Shown: positions 12,866 to 28,283, counted from the first letter of the stretch. The stretch is DNA of 64,000 nt from Panorpa germanica (GCA_963678705.1 OY783212.1:15376001-15440000), one strand, 5' to 3'. Made by a program: numbers and translations. Notes: a model not told the origin generated them from the letters alone.

Positions 12866-15800
12866 ATAAAATATATAAAATAATAAACGATACAGACAAA
12901 CAAAAAAACACAGTATTTTTAGCCTATTTTTTTGCCTATTTTTTTCTATTTAAAGTCGAGTTTTTCCGATGTTGATTCCTTTCAATAATGATCTCCTTTT
13001 ATAATTCCAATTTATGTGATATCGTGGCTTTATATATGTTGACCACATTCCTATCCAATAAGTATACGCAGAATCAATTTAACTATACAATCAAACCCAG
13101 AAAATTCGCAGTCAACCCCAAAAACACGGTAGTCAGCGTAAATACTCTCCCCACTGTGTCGTAGAGTGTAGGTTTTATTTATATAAAATTTTATCAGTAT
13201 AGACTAATATACACATTTTGTGTTTGCTGGGTATATTTATATTTGTGAATGTATGTGTTTGTTATATATATGTAATAATATATTTAAATAAAAATAGCTT
13301 AAAAATGTATATTACTATCTGCATAATCTTAAAATAAAATAAATCAAAACCTATGGCAATTGTTGAGGTTATGGGTCACGGAACACAAGAATTTTGTCAA
13401 TAAAACTGAAATAATTATTTGATAACGAAGAAAGAACAAAAGAAAACGAAATAATTTGATTGTAAATCAAATAAAATATTTAGTTATATCTAAGCTAATA
13501 CAAAAGTTCAATTTACATTGTTATCCGATTAAAAACAGATCAAATCTCAGTGATATTGACCATAATTCATTTTATCAAAATGTCGTTCAGCGAGGCTTCC
13601 TCCAAACCATAACCCTGTTCCAAGACAATAGTCGTAAGACAAGTCGGTTGAAACTAGGAGCTCGAATCTCCGTCAAAGACTATAAATACTACCGTAAAAC
13701 AGGAAATATATTTTTATGAATTTTGATAAAAAGGAAATTGTCCAAAAAATAGAACAGATTGTGTTTAAAGTATATAGAGTTATAAGGGTAGAGACGTAAG
13801 GGTTCAACTAAAGGGATGATAACTAATAACCACTTTAGTTTGGGGTTGGATTTCTTTAAATTCATTTTACAGGGCGTTGAATTCACCAAGTAATAGTTAT
13901 TTCTGAGTTATGTAAATTGTATTTCTTTGTGTTTAATATAAAAATCGGAGAAATCACTCACCCGGTTGATGTAATGCAAATGTTAAATTATATTAAAACT
14001 CTGGATCTGGCCTCTCTTTCATTTCGTATTGCAATATTAAGTATAGCTTCAATTTAGTAATTACCTGCAACAAAAAAGAAATACGAATTATTATTTTTGT
14101 CATTATATTCAATAATTTATAATATAAATAGTTGTATTTTTATGTTAAATAAACCCTGAATTTACTGAATATGTGTGTTTTATGCTTGTAGCTCGCAAGC
14201 AAGTTGAATTTTGCACACTGCGTTACAATATTTATGTGAGATGTGCACTGCACTTTGAAACTAATTAAATATGAGAAAAAAAAGTTCAGACCATAATTAA
14301 ATAACTAATAAAAATACTTCTATGTTTAAATTTGAAGTAGTAGAAAAATATTGTACTCCATCGATAAGGGTTCGTATCTTTTTAGAATGAAAATAGGGTT
14401 TCTTATTTCCAGTTGACGTCTTCTGAACACAAATGATTACCAACTGAATTGTCACTTTATATTTGACTTAACGAGATGAGACAAATAGATAGGAAATTGT
14501 CACTATTTCAATGTCACTATTTGTTACGTTAAATGAACTCTTTCAACTAGCATAAAATAGATTTATTTTATTTGTACATTACTTTAGTCAAAATTTATTG
14601 AGTAAAATATTATCAGTCATCTATATGATAGATCATTTTTAACAAATTTTAGTTATTTGTATTATTTATGAAAGAATTTACTCCTATTTCTTTATAAATT
14701 GGTATTAGATAGACACAAATCTTATAGCGGAAAAAAATTAGTCAATTATCGTGGAATCGGTAAATTCTACTACGATTTCGACGATTTTTTCTTAAATGTT
14801 GTTAATTTAAAATATTAAAACCTATACAAACCAAATCAGAAAAATGCATTCAGTTGATCCTCGTATAGTACCTCGAGTATCTTAGATATCTTAAATGTAT
14901 GGAATATTTCAAAGTGAACACCTGTTAATAAAAAAGGTTTATCATAGATAAACCTATAGTGATACTATAGTGATAAACCTATAGTGATTTCTGCGTATAA
15001 TACTTAAGCAGGTTCACCATCCCCTTACAATTTGAACTACAAGCTTTGTTATGCGTACTCTAAAGTGTTTCAGACAATCCCTTTACGAGCAACGAATTAG
15101 ATATCTAATAAATATCTAAGATATTATCATTCGTTTGTAGTAAAATGATTAGATGCATATTGGCCACATGCTTCTCTAGTTATAACATTTTTATTAGCTC
15201 TTACTGCATATAAAAGTTTGTATAGCAGATCTTACATTTGCTAATTAATGCTTTTAATTAGAATTTCGTCTAAACTAGTAACTCCATTCTATTGAAAGTT
15301 GGTCACTAAGTAAAGAACAATTCACTAAATATTATAACACATATATTTTTTTTGGATATTTTCCTGTTGAAGTATTTTTATTATCTGTATATTTTCGTTA
15401 GACTTTTACTTGAGCTTTAAGAAAGAAAATCAGCTTACTATTTTTCTTTTTATTATAAAACCGAAAAAGGAGAATATGTATAATCAGGTAGTTTATTTGA
15501 CGGGATATATGCATGCGGAAATCTTTTTAGCTAAATCAGAATGTACGGAGTCCTCTGTGGTATTCTTTTGAATATCTACTGGTATGCATTGTCGTGTTCT
15601 TCTATGAAGCATAAGAAAATTATTATAAAATGGAATTTTCGTCGTCTCAGAATACCGCTAGTTCATACTTTAAGTAAAGCGTAATCCGAAAGTATTTTAT
15701 ATTCATATATCAGACATTAAATGAAGATTATGAATAATACTTTACATAAAAAGATATTCCATGAAATTATTTTTAGGCGTATACAACTTTAAGACGACTT

Positions 15801-18800
15801 TCTTCTAAAAGGATGAAGATGATAAGTTTATAATTTATGTACATCGCTAGTGATTCTTGCAATTCTTTCAACGTCTAATTTAACGGGTTCGAACCCAACT
15901 GTTTAATTGTCTGAACACACTACTTCGTATCGAGTTAGAGCTTTATCTACATATATGTATATGTGTATTAGTATTGCACAATACTTGCGCAGTATTAGGG
16001 CATCGTACATCTCACGTCTCTACTTGAATATGTGTATGCATGAATCCCCCCTCACTTTGGTTAATTGTTCAATTCGCCTAGATTGTATATTGAACTTGAC
16101 TTTGTTATTAGACGCTTGACCAGAAGAGACAGGTTTGTATCCAGAAGGTGGGAGATTTTTTTAAAAATGTTTTATTGTACAACATGCTATTTTAAAATGA
16201 ATAAATAACTATCAAGCAATAGATAAAACCGAACGAGTTATAGATAATAACTAATTATATTCAGAAAATATAATCATTATCTAAAGCATTAATGATAAAT
16301 GTTTTGAACAGTTGGTACGCAAGGTTAATACATAAAGCAATTAATAATAGCTTCTGTCATAAAATTAATTACATATAATAAACCATCTCTTGTACTAAAT
16401 CACGTGACATTATATACTACATAGTACATACTATATACATACAAAGGTGCAACATCTGCCTACTAATTTCATCATCTTTGATACACCATATTACCATTTT
16501 TATAGTGAGGTTTTTGTTGATAGGATTTAAAATTTAAATTTTTTGACAATATAGTACCGGTGTATAACACTAACAGAGATGGTGAATGAGTTGTGTACAT
16601 CTACCTTAAAGGCAAAGTCAGTAATACACTAGATTAATGGTTTATGTCTTATAATAATATGTTACACACATGCTACAATTTAGGAAGCATACCTTGTCTA
16701 ATACTAGCAATATTCTTTTATAATGCAAATCCAATTTGATACCCTTTATAAATGGCTTCTTTTCTTGTTGAAAAAATCAAAAGAAAGTTTAAATATTAAT
16801 GCATGAAATATATTATATCTTTAAGGAAAATATTGTAGGCGCAATGTAATTTAATACATAAAAATGAAATGAGAAACCATCTTGTTTTTAAAAGCCGGAA
16901 AATGATTTGGTCTTGTATCAAATCGTAGGTGGATGTTATCAACAGATGTGGATGTTTAAATACATATCAGGGTGGTAATTATGACATATTTACAATTTAC
17001 TATATCAGACTAACATTTATTTAAAAGATAAACACTAAACATGTATGTTACCATACCTTCATATAACATTATACCAAATCGTAATAACATTTAATCCAAA
17101 AAGGTCCTACTTTATTATTTTATAACTGTTTTAAAAACCTTTAATCTTTAAAAATGTGTTTTTAGGATTTTATAAACTCAAATTCGGTAAAAGGGTAGAC
17201 TTACTTTTAATATAGCCAAGAAATAGATAACAGAACTTTTTATATTAAGTAATATAGTTTATGGAATATGTAATTTTTGTTATGTTAGGTAAACCTTAAA
17301 TACATAACAATAATTTTGTATAGCGGGTGAAATTTAATTATGTAAGGCGCCAACACTCAAAGTCAGAGAACATAATTACTTACACTAATAATTTTCCTTA
17401 TAAAAAATACATTTTTCTATAAACTTAGTCTTAGTTTTCTTAATTCTTTTTAAATGGTGTACAGTGCATAAGTCACTTTACTCAGTGGTGGTCTTAACAT
17501 CTACAACTTGAATTACAGCTTGATTTAGTTTTCGGTAATACATTGAATACGGCGTTTTACGAGTAATTATGCATCTCCATATGCATCCAATAATTATAAA
17601 CCTAAGCAAAGACGAGATGTACACTAAACGGTTTGGAAAGTATCTCAAAGAAAGTTTAAATAAGTTACAAGATAAGTTGAAAGTTTTAAAGCTTTCCATA
17701 TAGTATACTGCTGCATTATGTCTGACTAATTATAGAAGCATATAGCACGTAATTAAATAGCAAACTTAATTTACAAGCACATTACTTGATCACAAGAAGG
17801 ATAATAAAGACTTATTTTGTTTTGGTTTAATAAATATTTTAATTATTTTGAAAAATAAGTAAATATTTTAAAGAATAATATTATTTATTTTCTGAAATAC
17901 TTTTCTCTCCCATTTATAATTTAAAAATGTTGTAATTAAGTTAATTAAAATTATGTAAGTTTGTTAGATAAATCCCTGTATAAAGTTTCAAGGAATAATA
18001 AAGAAAATTTAAAAAGTTTTTACTTGAAACAAACTATGCCTGTGCTAGCGGATTTTTTTTCCTTTTGTTGTGTATTTCGGGTTGCACATTCTTTTCTCTT
18101 TCTTTTGTTTTATTCTTAGTACAATTAGGAAACTAAATACCGAATTGAAAACATACAACTTAAAAGTTCATTCTTTATGATTATATTTCTTAATTAAAAA
18201 AGTACATCGTTGACAATGTAAGAAAATATTTAAAAGAAAAGTGTTTCCATTTTTCCACGTCATATTAATTATAATGTCAAAGGTTATGTTTAAAATCACA
18301 ATAACAGTGTTCTGTGTTTACGTTGGGTTGATCAAATAACTTCTACCGAGATGTTTTGAAAGTTGGCCTGAACATTATTAATTAAGATAGTTATAACCAT
18401 ATTTTAATGAAAGACTTAAGCTTTTGAATTCCGTGAAATTCTTCTTTTCAACCAAATATAATGTAATGTAACTCGTTTGTGAAGAACGTAATAACAGCCA
18501 ACGTATCTCCATATAAGGACTTTTGTATCTGTCTGAAGAATAAAGTTCTTGAGCTTTCGAAACTTGAAACTTTTACAATAAAAAATATATACACATCTTC
18601 GTCCAGGGATGGACTGATGATCATTTAGTACCCATGCATAATGAATAATAAATTGTGAAATAATTGATTTAATCTACGAAAGCACTTTAAAAGCTTGTTC
18701 TGTATTCACTGTTTCTCTTTTTCGTCTGAGTATAGTATTGGTTTTCATATGATAAATCCAGTTATCACCATGTTTTAAAAGCTACCTTAAAAAACAGTAA

Positions 18801-20000
18801 ATCCTTCTTAAGATTTAAAACGCAAAATGGTACATAAAATTTACGTAACAGGTAACTTTTAAATATTTGTCATAATTGTCATAATTATTTAGATTTATAA
18901 TAATATCATCTATATTTATGTAATGTCATATTCAAAATAATTAAACAAAATTATTTTGTTTTGTTAAGAGTAATTAATTTTAAACATTTGTTATTATTTT
19001 TATAATGAAATAAAATATATAATATTTAATAATATAAATGAATTTTTGATTACAATACAGTTTAATGTGAAAACAATAAATCATTTATCGAAACAAATCG
19101 TTTTCTGTTCGCTGTTGTATATATTTTTATTAGCTCTTTTTTGTTCAAAGTAAATGATTCATACCTCCCCCCTTTGCCATGTCTTGTCACACTTTGTAGG
19201 CATCCTTTCCCCTTTTTCGTGTGACGTAATAAATGGATGTTCCCTAATAGGAATTATTAAGAATATTTATTACCTCAATACACTTCTGTGCGCCTGTTGT
19301 AATAGAATAAACATTTCTCGAAGACATGTTTTTATATTTTCTTTTAAAACATTACAACTTTCTTCTTTCAAGAAGCTTAGCAGTTGTAATTGAAATTAAA
19401 ATCTGTTTTAATCTTCCTTGTCGTATTTTTTAAGCACTAATTTTATAATTTATAGAATTGATTATTTATTTATTGGCATTATTCTGTATTGAAACTATAA
19501 ACAATTTGGTAAACAATAATGTGGGCTATTAATTATTTTGTAATGTCGCCTCTAACTAACTCTTTCGGTTTAACAGGACAATCGATCAGAATTGAACTGG
19601 GCTAACGACTGAACCAACCAGAAAACTAATTAAACTAAACATTTGTGTACAGAATCTACTCGAGCGAAGTGGCGTACAGTCCGTGCTCCTGTCCATGAAT
19701 TGGAATGGAAGTTTCACTGTTGAAACGGATGTTTCACAGTAGCTTACGTAATAAACGACCAGCCCTTGTTTGATTTATACGCACGTGTAAAGTTGTACAC
19801 ACTGTCTACTCAAAAAGGTCACCATAGGTGCTCTAAATATCGCATGAAGGTATCTGATATGTGATCTGATTGAAGTGTTACTTTGCGGACACATCGAACA
19901 ATCCTACATAAGGTGTTAGGTATTGCGAACGAATGAGATATCTAATAAATATCTATGCTGTTAAATAATTCAATAGTTTATTATAAAGAGATTGTGTGAC
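12866..20000. other. AT-rich non-coding sequence
   Basis: No supported gene. A sequence with the core AGATATCTAATAAATATCT is found near 15,100 and again near 19,930, possibly a small dispersed repeat. Near 14,945-14,990 the words ATAGTGATA and GATAAACCTATAGTGAT repeat locally. Otherwise nothing recognisable. Confidence 0.5.
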
Positions 20001-23000
20001 AAACTTCAGACCATCCGAAAGAAGAAGTACTCTGTAAATAAAATAAAGAATTATACTATCAAATATTCGATTTTATTACTTTTACCTTCAATTACGTTAT
20101 ATTGATGTCAAATTACGAGACCAGAATGAGTCAGTATAAATTCTCACACCTTCGAACATGATGGAAATAAACGATAGAAATAAACGAGAAATTATTTTTC
20201 CTTTTTCCTCTTAACAGTTCTATTCTTGTTCTTATTTTCTTTAATAAATTTCCTATCACGGAAATATCTTTCAGGATGTGTAAATGGAAACTAGATACCA
20301 ATAAGAAGTTATTTCATAAATTTAATTACTGTTTCTTATTAGTAACGTAAACACAGACCTGGTTAGGTTGATCTTCCTTTTGCTTTTGCTCTTGCTTTTG
20401 CTATTGCTTCATTTCACTTCACTATAGAAAGTTTAGAAGTAAGTTTCGAGTTTCATAACTTCTGATATATTTTGTTTTATTTTCGTAACAAGTTCTAGGA
20501 CTAATTCAACATGCAACATTATATATTATGTTACATAATTTCATGCATAAATTAGGTTTAAACAATTAACTATTTAATTAATTTATAACAAATTTGTAGT
20601 GGCAGATAAACGTGAGGTGGGGTGGACGTGGGGGTAACGGGCTAATAATAGGTGAAGAGATAAAATCAGATGAAACACACTGTCATTTAGGTTGATAACA
20701 ATAATATTTAATAATAACAAATTATATAATGCACCTGCAGATATTTGAAATTAAACAATAGGGAATATGGAACAGAAGCGTAATTATGGGTAATTGGTGT
20801 TCGACATTTACAGGAAGATGATTCAAAGGGATTTAATATGTTTAACAGTTAAATACGAGTTAATATTGTTTTACGTTACATAAAATAAAGAGATCATTTA
20901 TTAATTTTGTTCTTGACTGTACTTCATACTTGTTGTGAATGAAGAAACAAACTACTTGTTTGTTATTTCAACGTAATAGATTATTTTCTTATATTGAATC
21001 AGGGTTTCCCAATCAATCAAATTATGTTATCGAAGGGCATTCAACGAAATCTATCATTCAACGTGGTATCTACAGAATTACCGATTCCGTAGCAGCAAAC
21101 TAGGTACACTCTACATTCATTCTACGCCGTAGACATAGAGACTACCCCTCTACGCTTCTACATTCTACGTTATTCGTTCTACAGCAATCGTAGTGGTAGA
21201 TCCGATGCTTTTAAACAGCCCCCTTAACTTTGGTAGAAGCCAATTCATGTCTCAACTCATGGGCGGGCGTACGAGGTTGGAAATGGTTACAGCTACAGCT
21301 TCAGCTACGTCAAGAGATAAATGTTATTTCGTTGAGAGACGATATGTGGGCAACGGCAACAGCGTTAGTACTTGACGCTAAGAGCAATAGCAATTGCTAG
21401 GTGATTTCGTACTTGTGTTTAGGGGTGCAGATATCGCACTTACTATGCGATGTGAGTGGTTGGGATGAAAAAAACCAAGATGGTATCAATATCGATGGAA
21501 TGAAACATGAATAAGACAAAGAAATGGGTGGAAAATTAAAAATAGAACATTTCTTTAAAAGCTCTTCAGGTTTTATAAATTTATTTAATATAAAACCTTT
21601 GACTAAAATAAATGTTGAAGTAAACTTGAATATTTAATAAATTAATACCTGGAAAGCTTTTATATTTCAGGTATTTCAATAAAATTTATATTACTTGTTA
21701 ATTTATGAATTGCCTAAAGTATAAAATAACTTTTTATTATTAATGTGACTTTTTATTGGACTTTATTTTGTATTTATATATAATACAATTTCATCCTCAT
21801 TATATCTTATAAGGAATACAAGACAATTCCACTCCCATAAAAGTATATATATGTGTCGTATGTAGCTCAGAGACATATTTCTCAGAACAGGTAGAATTGT
21901 AAATTATTTTTATATCAGTAAGGGGAAACATGAATATCCTTTATAAATTTTATTAAAAAATTGATTGAAAAAATATAGATGTTTAACTTTGAACTTCTTC
22001 AAACATATTTTTAGACACGTGCTGTTTCCAAGGGACGTGAATAATGTACGACTTTATATATGAATTTCAATATTTTATATTGCTTTATGTTTTAAAGACT
22101 TATTTAATTCTAAGAAAAAAAAAGGAAAGTATCAATTATATTTGTGATGTATTAAAAAAAAACCAAGAAATAAACCGATAGAAAATATGTTCGTTTGCAA
22201 TTTAAAATAAAGTATTTCCTAATGGGAAAGTGTTTATTTTTTATTGCTAGTTTAAATAGTGTAAATATTTGCATTCTTGATAAAAAGAATTAAAAAGTCA
22301 CAGCTGGCGAATTATAGGCTCCTATTTTTCCGGCCCAGAATTTGATTGTAGTTTTATTTAATGTATTTTTTAACACATATACACATACATTTATTATTCA
22401 GCAATTTGGTTCATGTGTATGAAACTTCGACACTATAAACCGTATAATTATTGAAATACATTATTAAAAATTGATACACAGAACTTCGACAGTTTGTCGC
22501 TGGGATGTGAATATGCTTCAATAGTAGAAATTGTCGTAAAACAAGAAGAAAAATAATTAAAAAATATGTGACTAAAAATTTGAATAAATAATGAAAAATT
22601 CAGTGAAATAATTTAGAACTTATATTTCTCTTTCAAATGATACGACCAATACGAAAGAAATATTAACATTAGTCGTCAAACGTCAAAGCTCTTTGAAACT
22701 TTGCAAAATAATGTACACTTTTTCCAAGTACTACTTTAATCAAATCAACTACGAAGTGTACCCACATCGCTATTGAAATTACTTATTTATTAGAATGCAT
22801 ATGATAGGTATACAAGTAAAGGTAATGTCAGAAATGAGATGCTTCATTGCGTATACCTCATAAAACTTTCTTTCTAGAGTTAAGTCAATTTTAATCATAG
22901 AACAAAATATTGTAATGTCCGAATCTGTATACCCTTTAAAAGGTTATTACTATTTTGGAAATAATGCGAACTTTAGTTCGAATAAACGTAAGGTTCGTAA

Positions 23001-26000
23001 GGTAAATAAATAAGCATATAACTAATACTACCATAAATTAGTAAAGGTGCTTTTACTATACATATTTCATTTGTGTTTGTCTTCAGTAAACACCCTATTA
23101 AGAGTTACATCGAATACTAATTGACATCAAACAAATAAAAACGAAAGCAAATATTTATCACTAACTTAAATTTAAATAATTAATAGCCTTTAAAGATGTA
23201 CCCATAAAATGTGGGTAATAACGTAATCAACATCAGATTGCAATGAAAGATAACGATATATATCGTTAAGTAACGTTGTTAATATTTATATAACAGATTA
23301 TTCCACAAATATAAACTTTAGGGTTGAAAGGTTACGGTTCAATAGTTTGTAACATCGATTCCAAGTTTTGCGAGTATGAGTCTCGCTATACAGAGGAATA
23401 CGATGGATGTATAACCGTATAACGGACAAACAAAGTCTTCGGCCATCACCAGTACGAGTATGAAATGGTGGCTTGAATTGTTCAACATTTTATGTGTATG
23501 GCTGGATGCCGGCAAGCCGGGAAGCGGTCTTTTGTGGTTCCTAATTGCTAGCATCCGGTGCTGATGGAGGATGCCTACATGCCTTCATGCTATCATGCCA
23601 TCTCCATCTATCTACTGCCCGAAACTGATGCATACCCAGCTGATGTTTCCACCGAGGCTTTGTCTAAGCCAATCTAGAATTCACTACAAACTGTGGTCGC
23701 GCTTATGCGGGGGTGGAAAAGAGTTCAAAAGAGTGCTAAAAGGGTGGATGGTGAGGAATATGAGACATATACGGCTACAGTGTGTATGTTACTATAAAAG
23801 AGCGAGTGTTGGTGACCGAAAATGTGCAGATTTTGTTTTTATGTAATAACCTAATAACATTAAGAGCACATTTATAGCTGGTGCAACATGTCAGACAAAT
23901 ATTTTGAACAAATTTAGGCTTCTTCAAAAATATTATGGGGAAGTAAAAGAAAACAAATCTACAAAATATACAGGATTGCGTATTTTATTACAATTGTTGT
24001 GAACAATCTAGTAGTTGAAATTTCAGTAATATGAAAAAATTGAGAAAAAGTCCATTACGAATGCTAAAATTTGGTCAACTTCTGATGCTCCTATGCATGG
24101 TGAAACAAATATTATTACAAAATGAACCTTATATATTTTAATTATTACAGTTACAGTACTACGCATTTTATAAACTTATGAATCTTTTGGCAAAAAACCG
24201 GAATACAACATTTAATTGCACTAGAGATCCTTACCGTAAATTTCTATTAAACCAGTGCGTTTTGATTGCCCTAACCTAAGAAAAAAGCGTTTTTTCCGTG
24301 TGCATTATATATGTACTTTCTTCCTTGTAAGATGCTTATCCTTTTAATTGTCATATTTTAAGAAATGTAGCAAACATATATTGGTTAAAATAAAGAACAT
24401 TTAGTTTTACCAATTCTCAGCGTTTTGCTGTAATCTATTCGGTCCAGAAATACATTTTCAAATTTAAAATATTCCTAATATTAAGTTGAAGTTATCCTCG
24501 TAAATGCAGATGTTATTTTGGGTGAATATTTACACAATGATCTCAAATATTTGTCCGTAATGTTCAGCGTCCGTAAGTACGCATTACGCACCATCAAAAT
24601 GGCGGCCATGACCATTTTAAGTGCGGTTACGGTTGTGCGGGTTTAGCGGATGTATTTAAATTACTCAACAATGTATTAAAGAATGTGCTGACGTGCGAAC
24701 TTGGGCACATATTGACACTGTTTAAAACAAAAATCAACGTGCCACGGCTTGTGGTAGGGGTGAGAGAGGTTGACTACAAACGGGTAATCCTACACCTACG
24801 AATACGTTTTAAAGCTTTGAAGCTCATAGCTGCTTTTACACCTTTGTTTACATTCAACATTTTGATGACATATCTTTGTATTATATCCGTCACGTCAACG
24901 CCATTTTTGAAGCAAATCCCGAAGGTGGTGTACAAAATAAATATTTGTGGGAAGTAAAATATATTTTGTAATTTAGCTGATATAATAATATTTGTTGATG
25001 TTAAAAATTTCCACAGTAATTTTACTTCAAAATGTGGGAAGGTTTAGAAATATAATATAATTTTAAGTAATAGTTATTTTAATATATTTCATTAACTGAA
25101 ACTAATAGCGATATTTTTAAAACTTTGTTTCAACCCGCTAAATACAGTTACATTTTCTTTTTAATAAATCTACTAGCATATTCACAAAGTTATTTAAGGA
25201 TTATAAAATTTTAGGAAGTATGGTTTATTTATACAATTCTTTATTATTTAATAATAAAATCATTTTCTTTATATCTTATTGTATGAGGAGATCGAATTAT
25301 GTGAAAAAAATCTGATAACATTGCTCATAAAACAAATGAGAATAAATTTGGATTTAAAAATACTAAAATATACGAATAATGAAATTAAAAACAGATTGGC
25401 TCGTTATATACCCATGAGTATCGATGTGTTTTGAATGATCTTCTCATATTGCCAATGACATACCACTTTTCAGTTCAAGAATAAGTCCTCCCCAATTCTC
25501 TTCCTCATCTTATCATTGATTAAATCCCAATCACTGCCTGGGGTTGGGCATGTTCACTTGGTTGAGCATTTGTGATTTTACATTGGTGGTTCTAAGTTGA
25601 AACCGATAATCACCATCAACCCATTTTCCAATGTACATAGAGTATATCCGTTGAAGCGTGGCAACTGGCAACCCCAAAATAACCACTATTACTCTAATAA
25701 CCACACGCACATCAAAATAAACTTTGGTTATCAAACATGACGCAACGTCAGATACCGCAGAGCCGAAAAATTCGCTATCAATAGCTTTTGTAAATAATGA
25801 TGTATTACAGTTCAAATGAATCTACCAGTTTTCACTCGCTGAAATAATTCTCGCAAATACATTGTCTGCGAATGCTATTGATAACCCAACAAGGTATTAT
25901 AAATGGTTACCAAATATTAGTTATAATTTTTGTAATTACTTAAGGAAGAATTTTATCCTTTTGGATCAAAATTAGATTAGGGCAAAATTAAGATTAAAAT

Positions 26001-27399
26001 GAAGATAAGGATGGATCAAAAAGTTCCCGTGTTAGAGGACAACAAGGCTTGCTGAGTGAAATTGACTTTACCATCACCTTCTACTCTCTTTCAAACGACA
26101 CCATTCAAAATTGCAGTTGGAATCATAGGTTAGTTTTGACTTGAAAACAAAAAAATACATTTTTGATATAGCTGTAACTCCGTCAACTTTTCAACGTCAA
26201 TATTAAATAAGCAACCTTTTAAGAGTGAGTTCACAAACCCATTGTAACGATCTAAAGTTACCAGGTGAATTTCAATTGTTCCAAATTTTTGGTAAAGGTG
26301 TATTCAAAAAAGGTCTTCAAGCAAAATTTTTACATACATACTGCATTAACACAGTATTCTATTAATTAATAAAATATACAATATCAAAGCGCTGTATGAT
26401 ACAACGGGTAAATAATTCAGTCCGAGTTCCTTTTACCATTTGTATCTAGTCCACAGCCTCCGGGTTGGGAAATGTACCTAATATTTTATGCTTACTACAT
26501 TGAAATGCACATTATGAATTAAAGAATTTATAAAAAACATACTCGTACGTTGTGTTTCCATAATAAATTTAAAGCTTGTCCTATATATTTCATGTACAAC
26601 AACCCCGTCCCTCTACACCCCTGCTCATCTAACCCATTTCGATCCCAGCACCCAACGGAGGATGCAGGGGATGCGGGGGATGCGGAATCAATAATTCATA
26701 TAGCAGTCGTAAATAAAATTATTGTTGTTTTTATGATGCTATTCCCAAATCAAAAATATATTTGAATATAGAATTGTATTGAGTGTATGTGTGTGTGTGT
26801 GCAATGTGCTGCACTAGTATTGGTGTAAGTTCCGTAGAGTAATGTCATTCCAAAAGTCATAAAAACAATTAATACAAAATATACAAATGCCACTGATTTT
26901 CAATGGTTTAGCATTTAACAAATAAATAATATAAAAAAATGTCAATGCCATGGAATGTGCATGTGTTGCGGGCAATGTTGTGCGGACCACAATTCGATTC
27001 GATGCGATCCGATTTGAATTGTTATTAAATTTTGGTTTTATTTAATTGACGGGCAATATTTATGAACAGATATTAATTAGTTATTTTTAAATTTATTTTA
27101 TTTAACGCCCGGCTATTTGTAATACCAATCTTAACTGCGAGACTAAATATAAAAAACCAAATGGATGAGAAAAAGAAGGTTTTACCAAAATATTGTACTT
27201 TGTATTGTAGTGGAGTGAAGCCTAAAAAGTTTATGTTTATTAGTTAACCGAATCAAGAAGATATGACGTTGGTCCGAGAGTCCATCTCTAAAGGCTGACG
27301 TCAGGCCTCAATTTTATTTATTAAAGAATTATATACTTTCGGTTTGTTTACACAACAAAAAAATTTAAAGAAACTATCTCGAAGTAACGAATAACCTTT
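20001..27399. other. AT-rich non-coding sequence with GC-richer islands
   Basis: No supported gene. Less AT-rich islands lie near 21,060-21,400, 23,440-23,850, 24,560-24,780 and 26,600-26,690 (the last with GATGCRGGG units). They contain only short ORFs without recognisable domains. They could be regulatory or parts of unrecognised exons or old repeats. Confidence 0.45.
24594..24650 (+). promoter_or_regulatory. YY1-like motif in CpG-richer patch
   Basis: The sequence CAAAATGGCGGCCATGACC matches the YY1/pleiohomeotic core (AANATGGCGGC) and sits in a short patch with several CpG dinucleotides. YY1-type sites often mark 5' ends of genes, but no downstream ORF is convincing. This is motif evidence only. 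Confidence 0.25.
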
Positions 27400-27560
27400 C
27401 CTGTTTTCACTAAGTCTTCCTCTGTTGTCTTCTGCATCCCAACCTTTTTCCGTTTATTACTCGCTCTCTATTTTTCCACTTTTCTTATTTATATCATCCG
27501 TTTTACTCTCCTTCCCTGCTCTTAAACCTCTTCTATTAACTCTTCTGCCTCTATTCGTTC
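27400..27560 (-). pseudogene. Possible LINE tail relic
   Basis: A pyrimidine-rich plus strand, purine-rich on the minus strand, of the same type as the Lys/Glu/Arg-rich tails following the two LINE relics at 2.4-2.7 and 8.6-9.3 kb. The diagnostic zinc motif is absent, so this is only a compositional resemblance. Confidence 0.22.
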
Positions 27561-27656
27561 TTTCTCTGATAATAATTTAAATATTTAGGTTTAAATTGTA
27601 CATATTTTTATGTAATACATACGTTTTATAATTAGCGAATTAGCAACTGTTTCTTT

Positions 27657-28283
27657 CCTTTTTTAAGGAGGGGGAAAGGTTTCAACTTATTTTATTTATT
27701 TATATTATTGTACAACTTATTAAGTTTATTGTGTAAAAATTTGAAGTCAATTAAAGTAAAACTGTCAGAGATATAGAGTTTAAAGTCTTCACCTCTCTCG
27801 TCTGCTTTCGTGTTACTTTGAAACTTTTAAATGCGGTTTCTCACATTTAGCTTTTTCAGAGTCAGTGCCCTCTCTAGCTCTAAATCTACTAGACCAATTC
27901 CTTTGAAATTTTGCACAATCTTTCTTTACATAAGTGTTGAGGTAACGCTGTCGAGTTTTTTTTTATTTTTTAATTTAAACATATTTTAAAATAACAAAGT
28001 TTCTGATTCTTTTCATGAAGAATCGGTATTGTGACTTTTAAGTGCTGTAAAAAATTGAAAAAGCAATAAAAAAATATAAAACTCGACAACGTTACCTGCA
28101 GAAACTAATCAACTAATGAAATCATTTTGGTTTTTCGATTTCAGAAAATCCAGTGATGAGTTATGAGCACCGCAAAGTTACTTCACAAGGTATTCTTCAA
28201 ATGTCATTTTATCATGTAGTAATTATAGAAATAATTATATATTAACTGTGTCGTCAAAAAACATTATCGAAAATATGCTTCTT
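27657..28283. repeat. Stem-forming dispersed repeat, copy B
   Basis: The longest copy of the family. It opens with an AAGGAGGGGGAAAGGTTTCAA-like segment shared with copy C and ends with the GTAATTATAGAAATAATTATA segment shared with copy A. Inverted arms AGGTAACGCTGTCGAGTTTT (27,940-27,959) and its complement near 28,078-28,096 match at 19 of 20 bases. No coding capacity. Confidence 0.65.

Noticed and set aside
15870..15905. GGGTTCGAACCC, a tRNA T-arm-like palindrome
   Set aside because: No A box or acceptor stem at the needed spacing.
21193..21375. 60-codon ORF in a GC-richer patch
   Set aside because: No domain, and the neighbourhood shows short word repeats (ACAGCTACAGCTTCAGCTAC) rather than coding signs.
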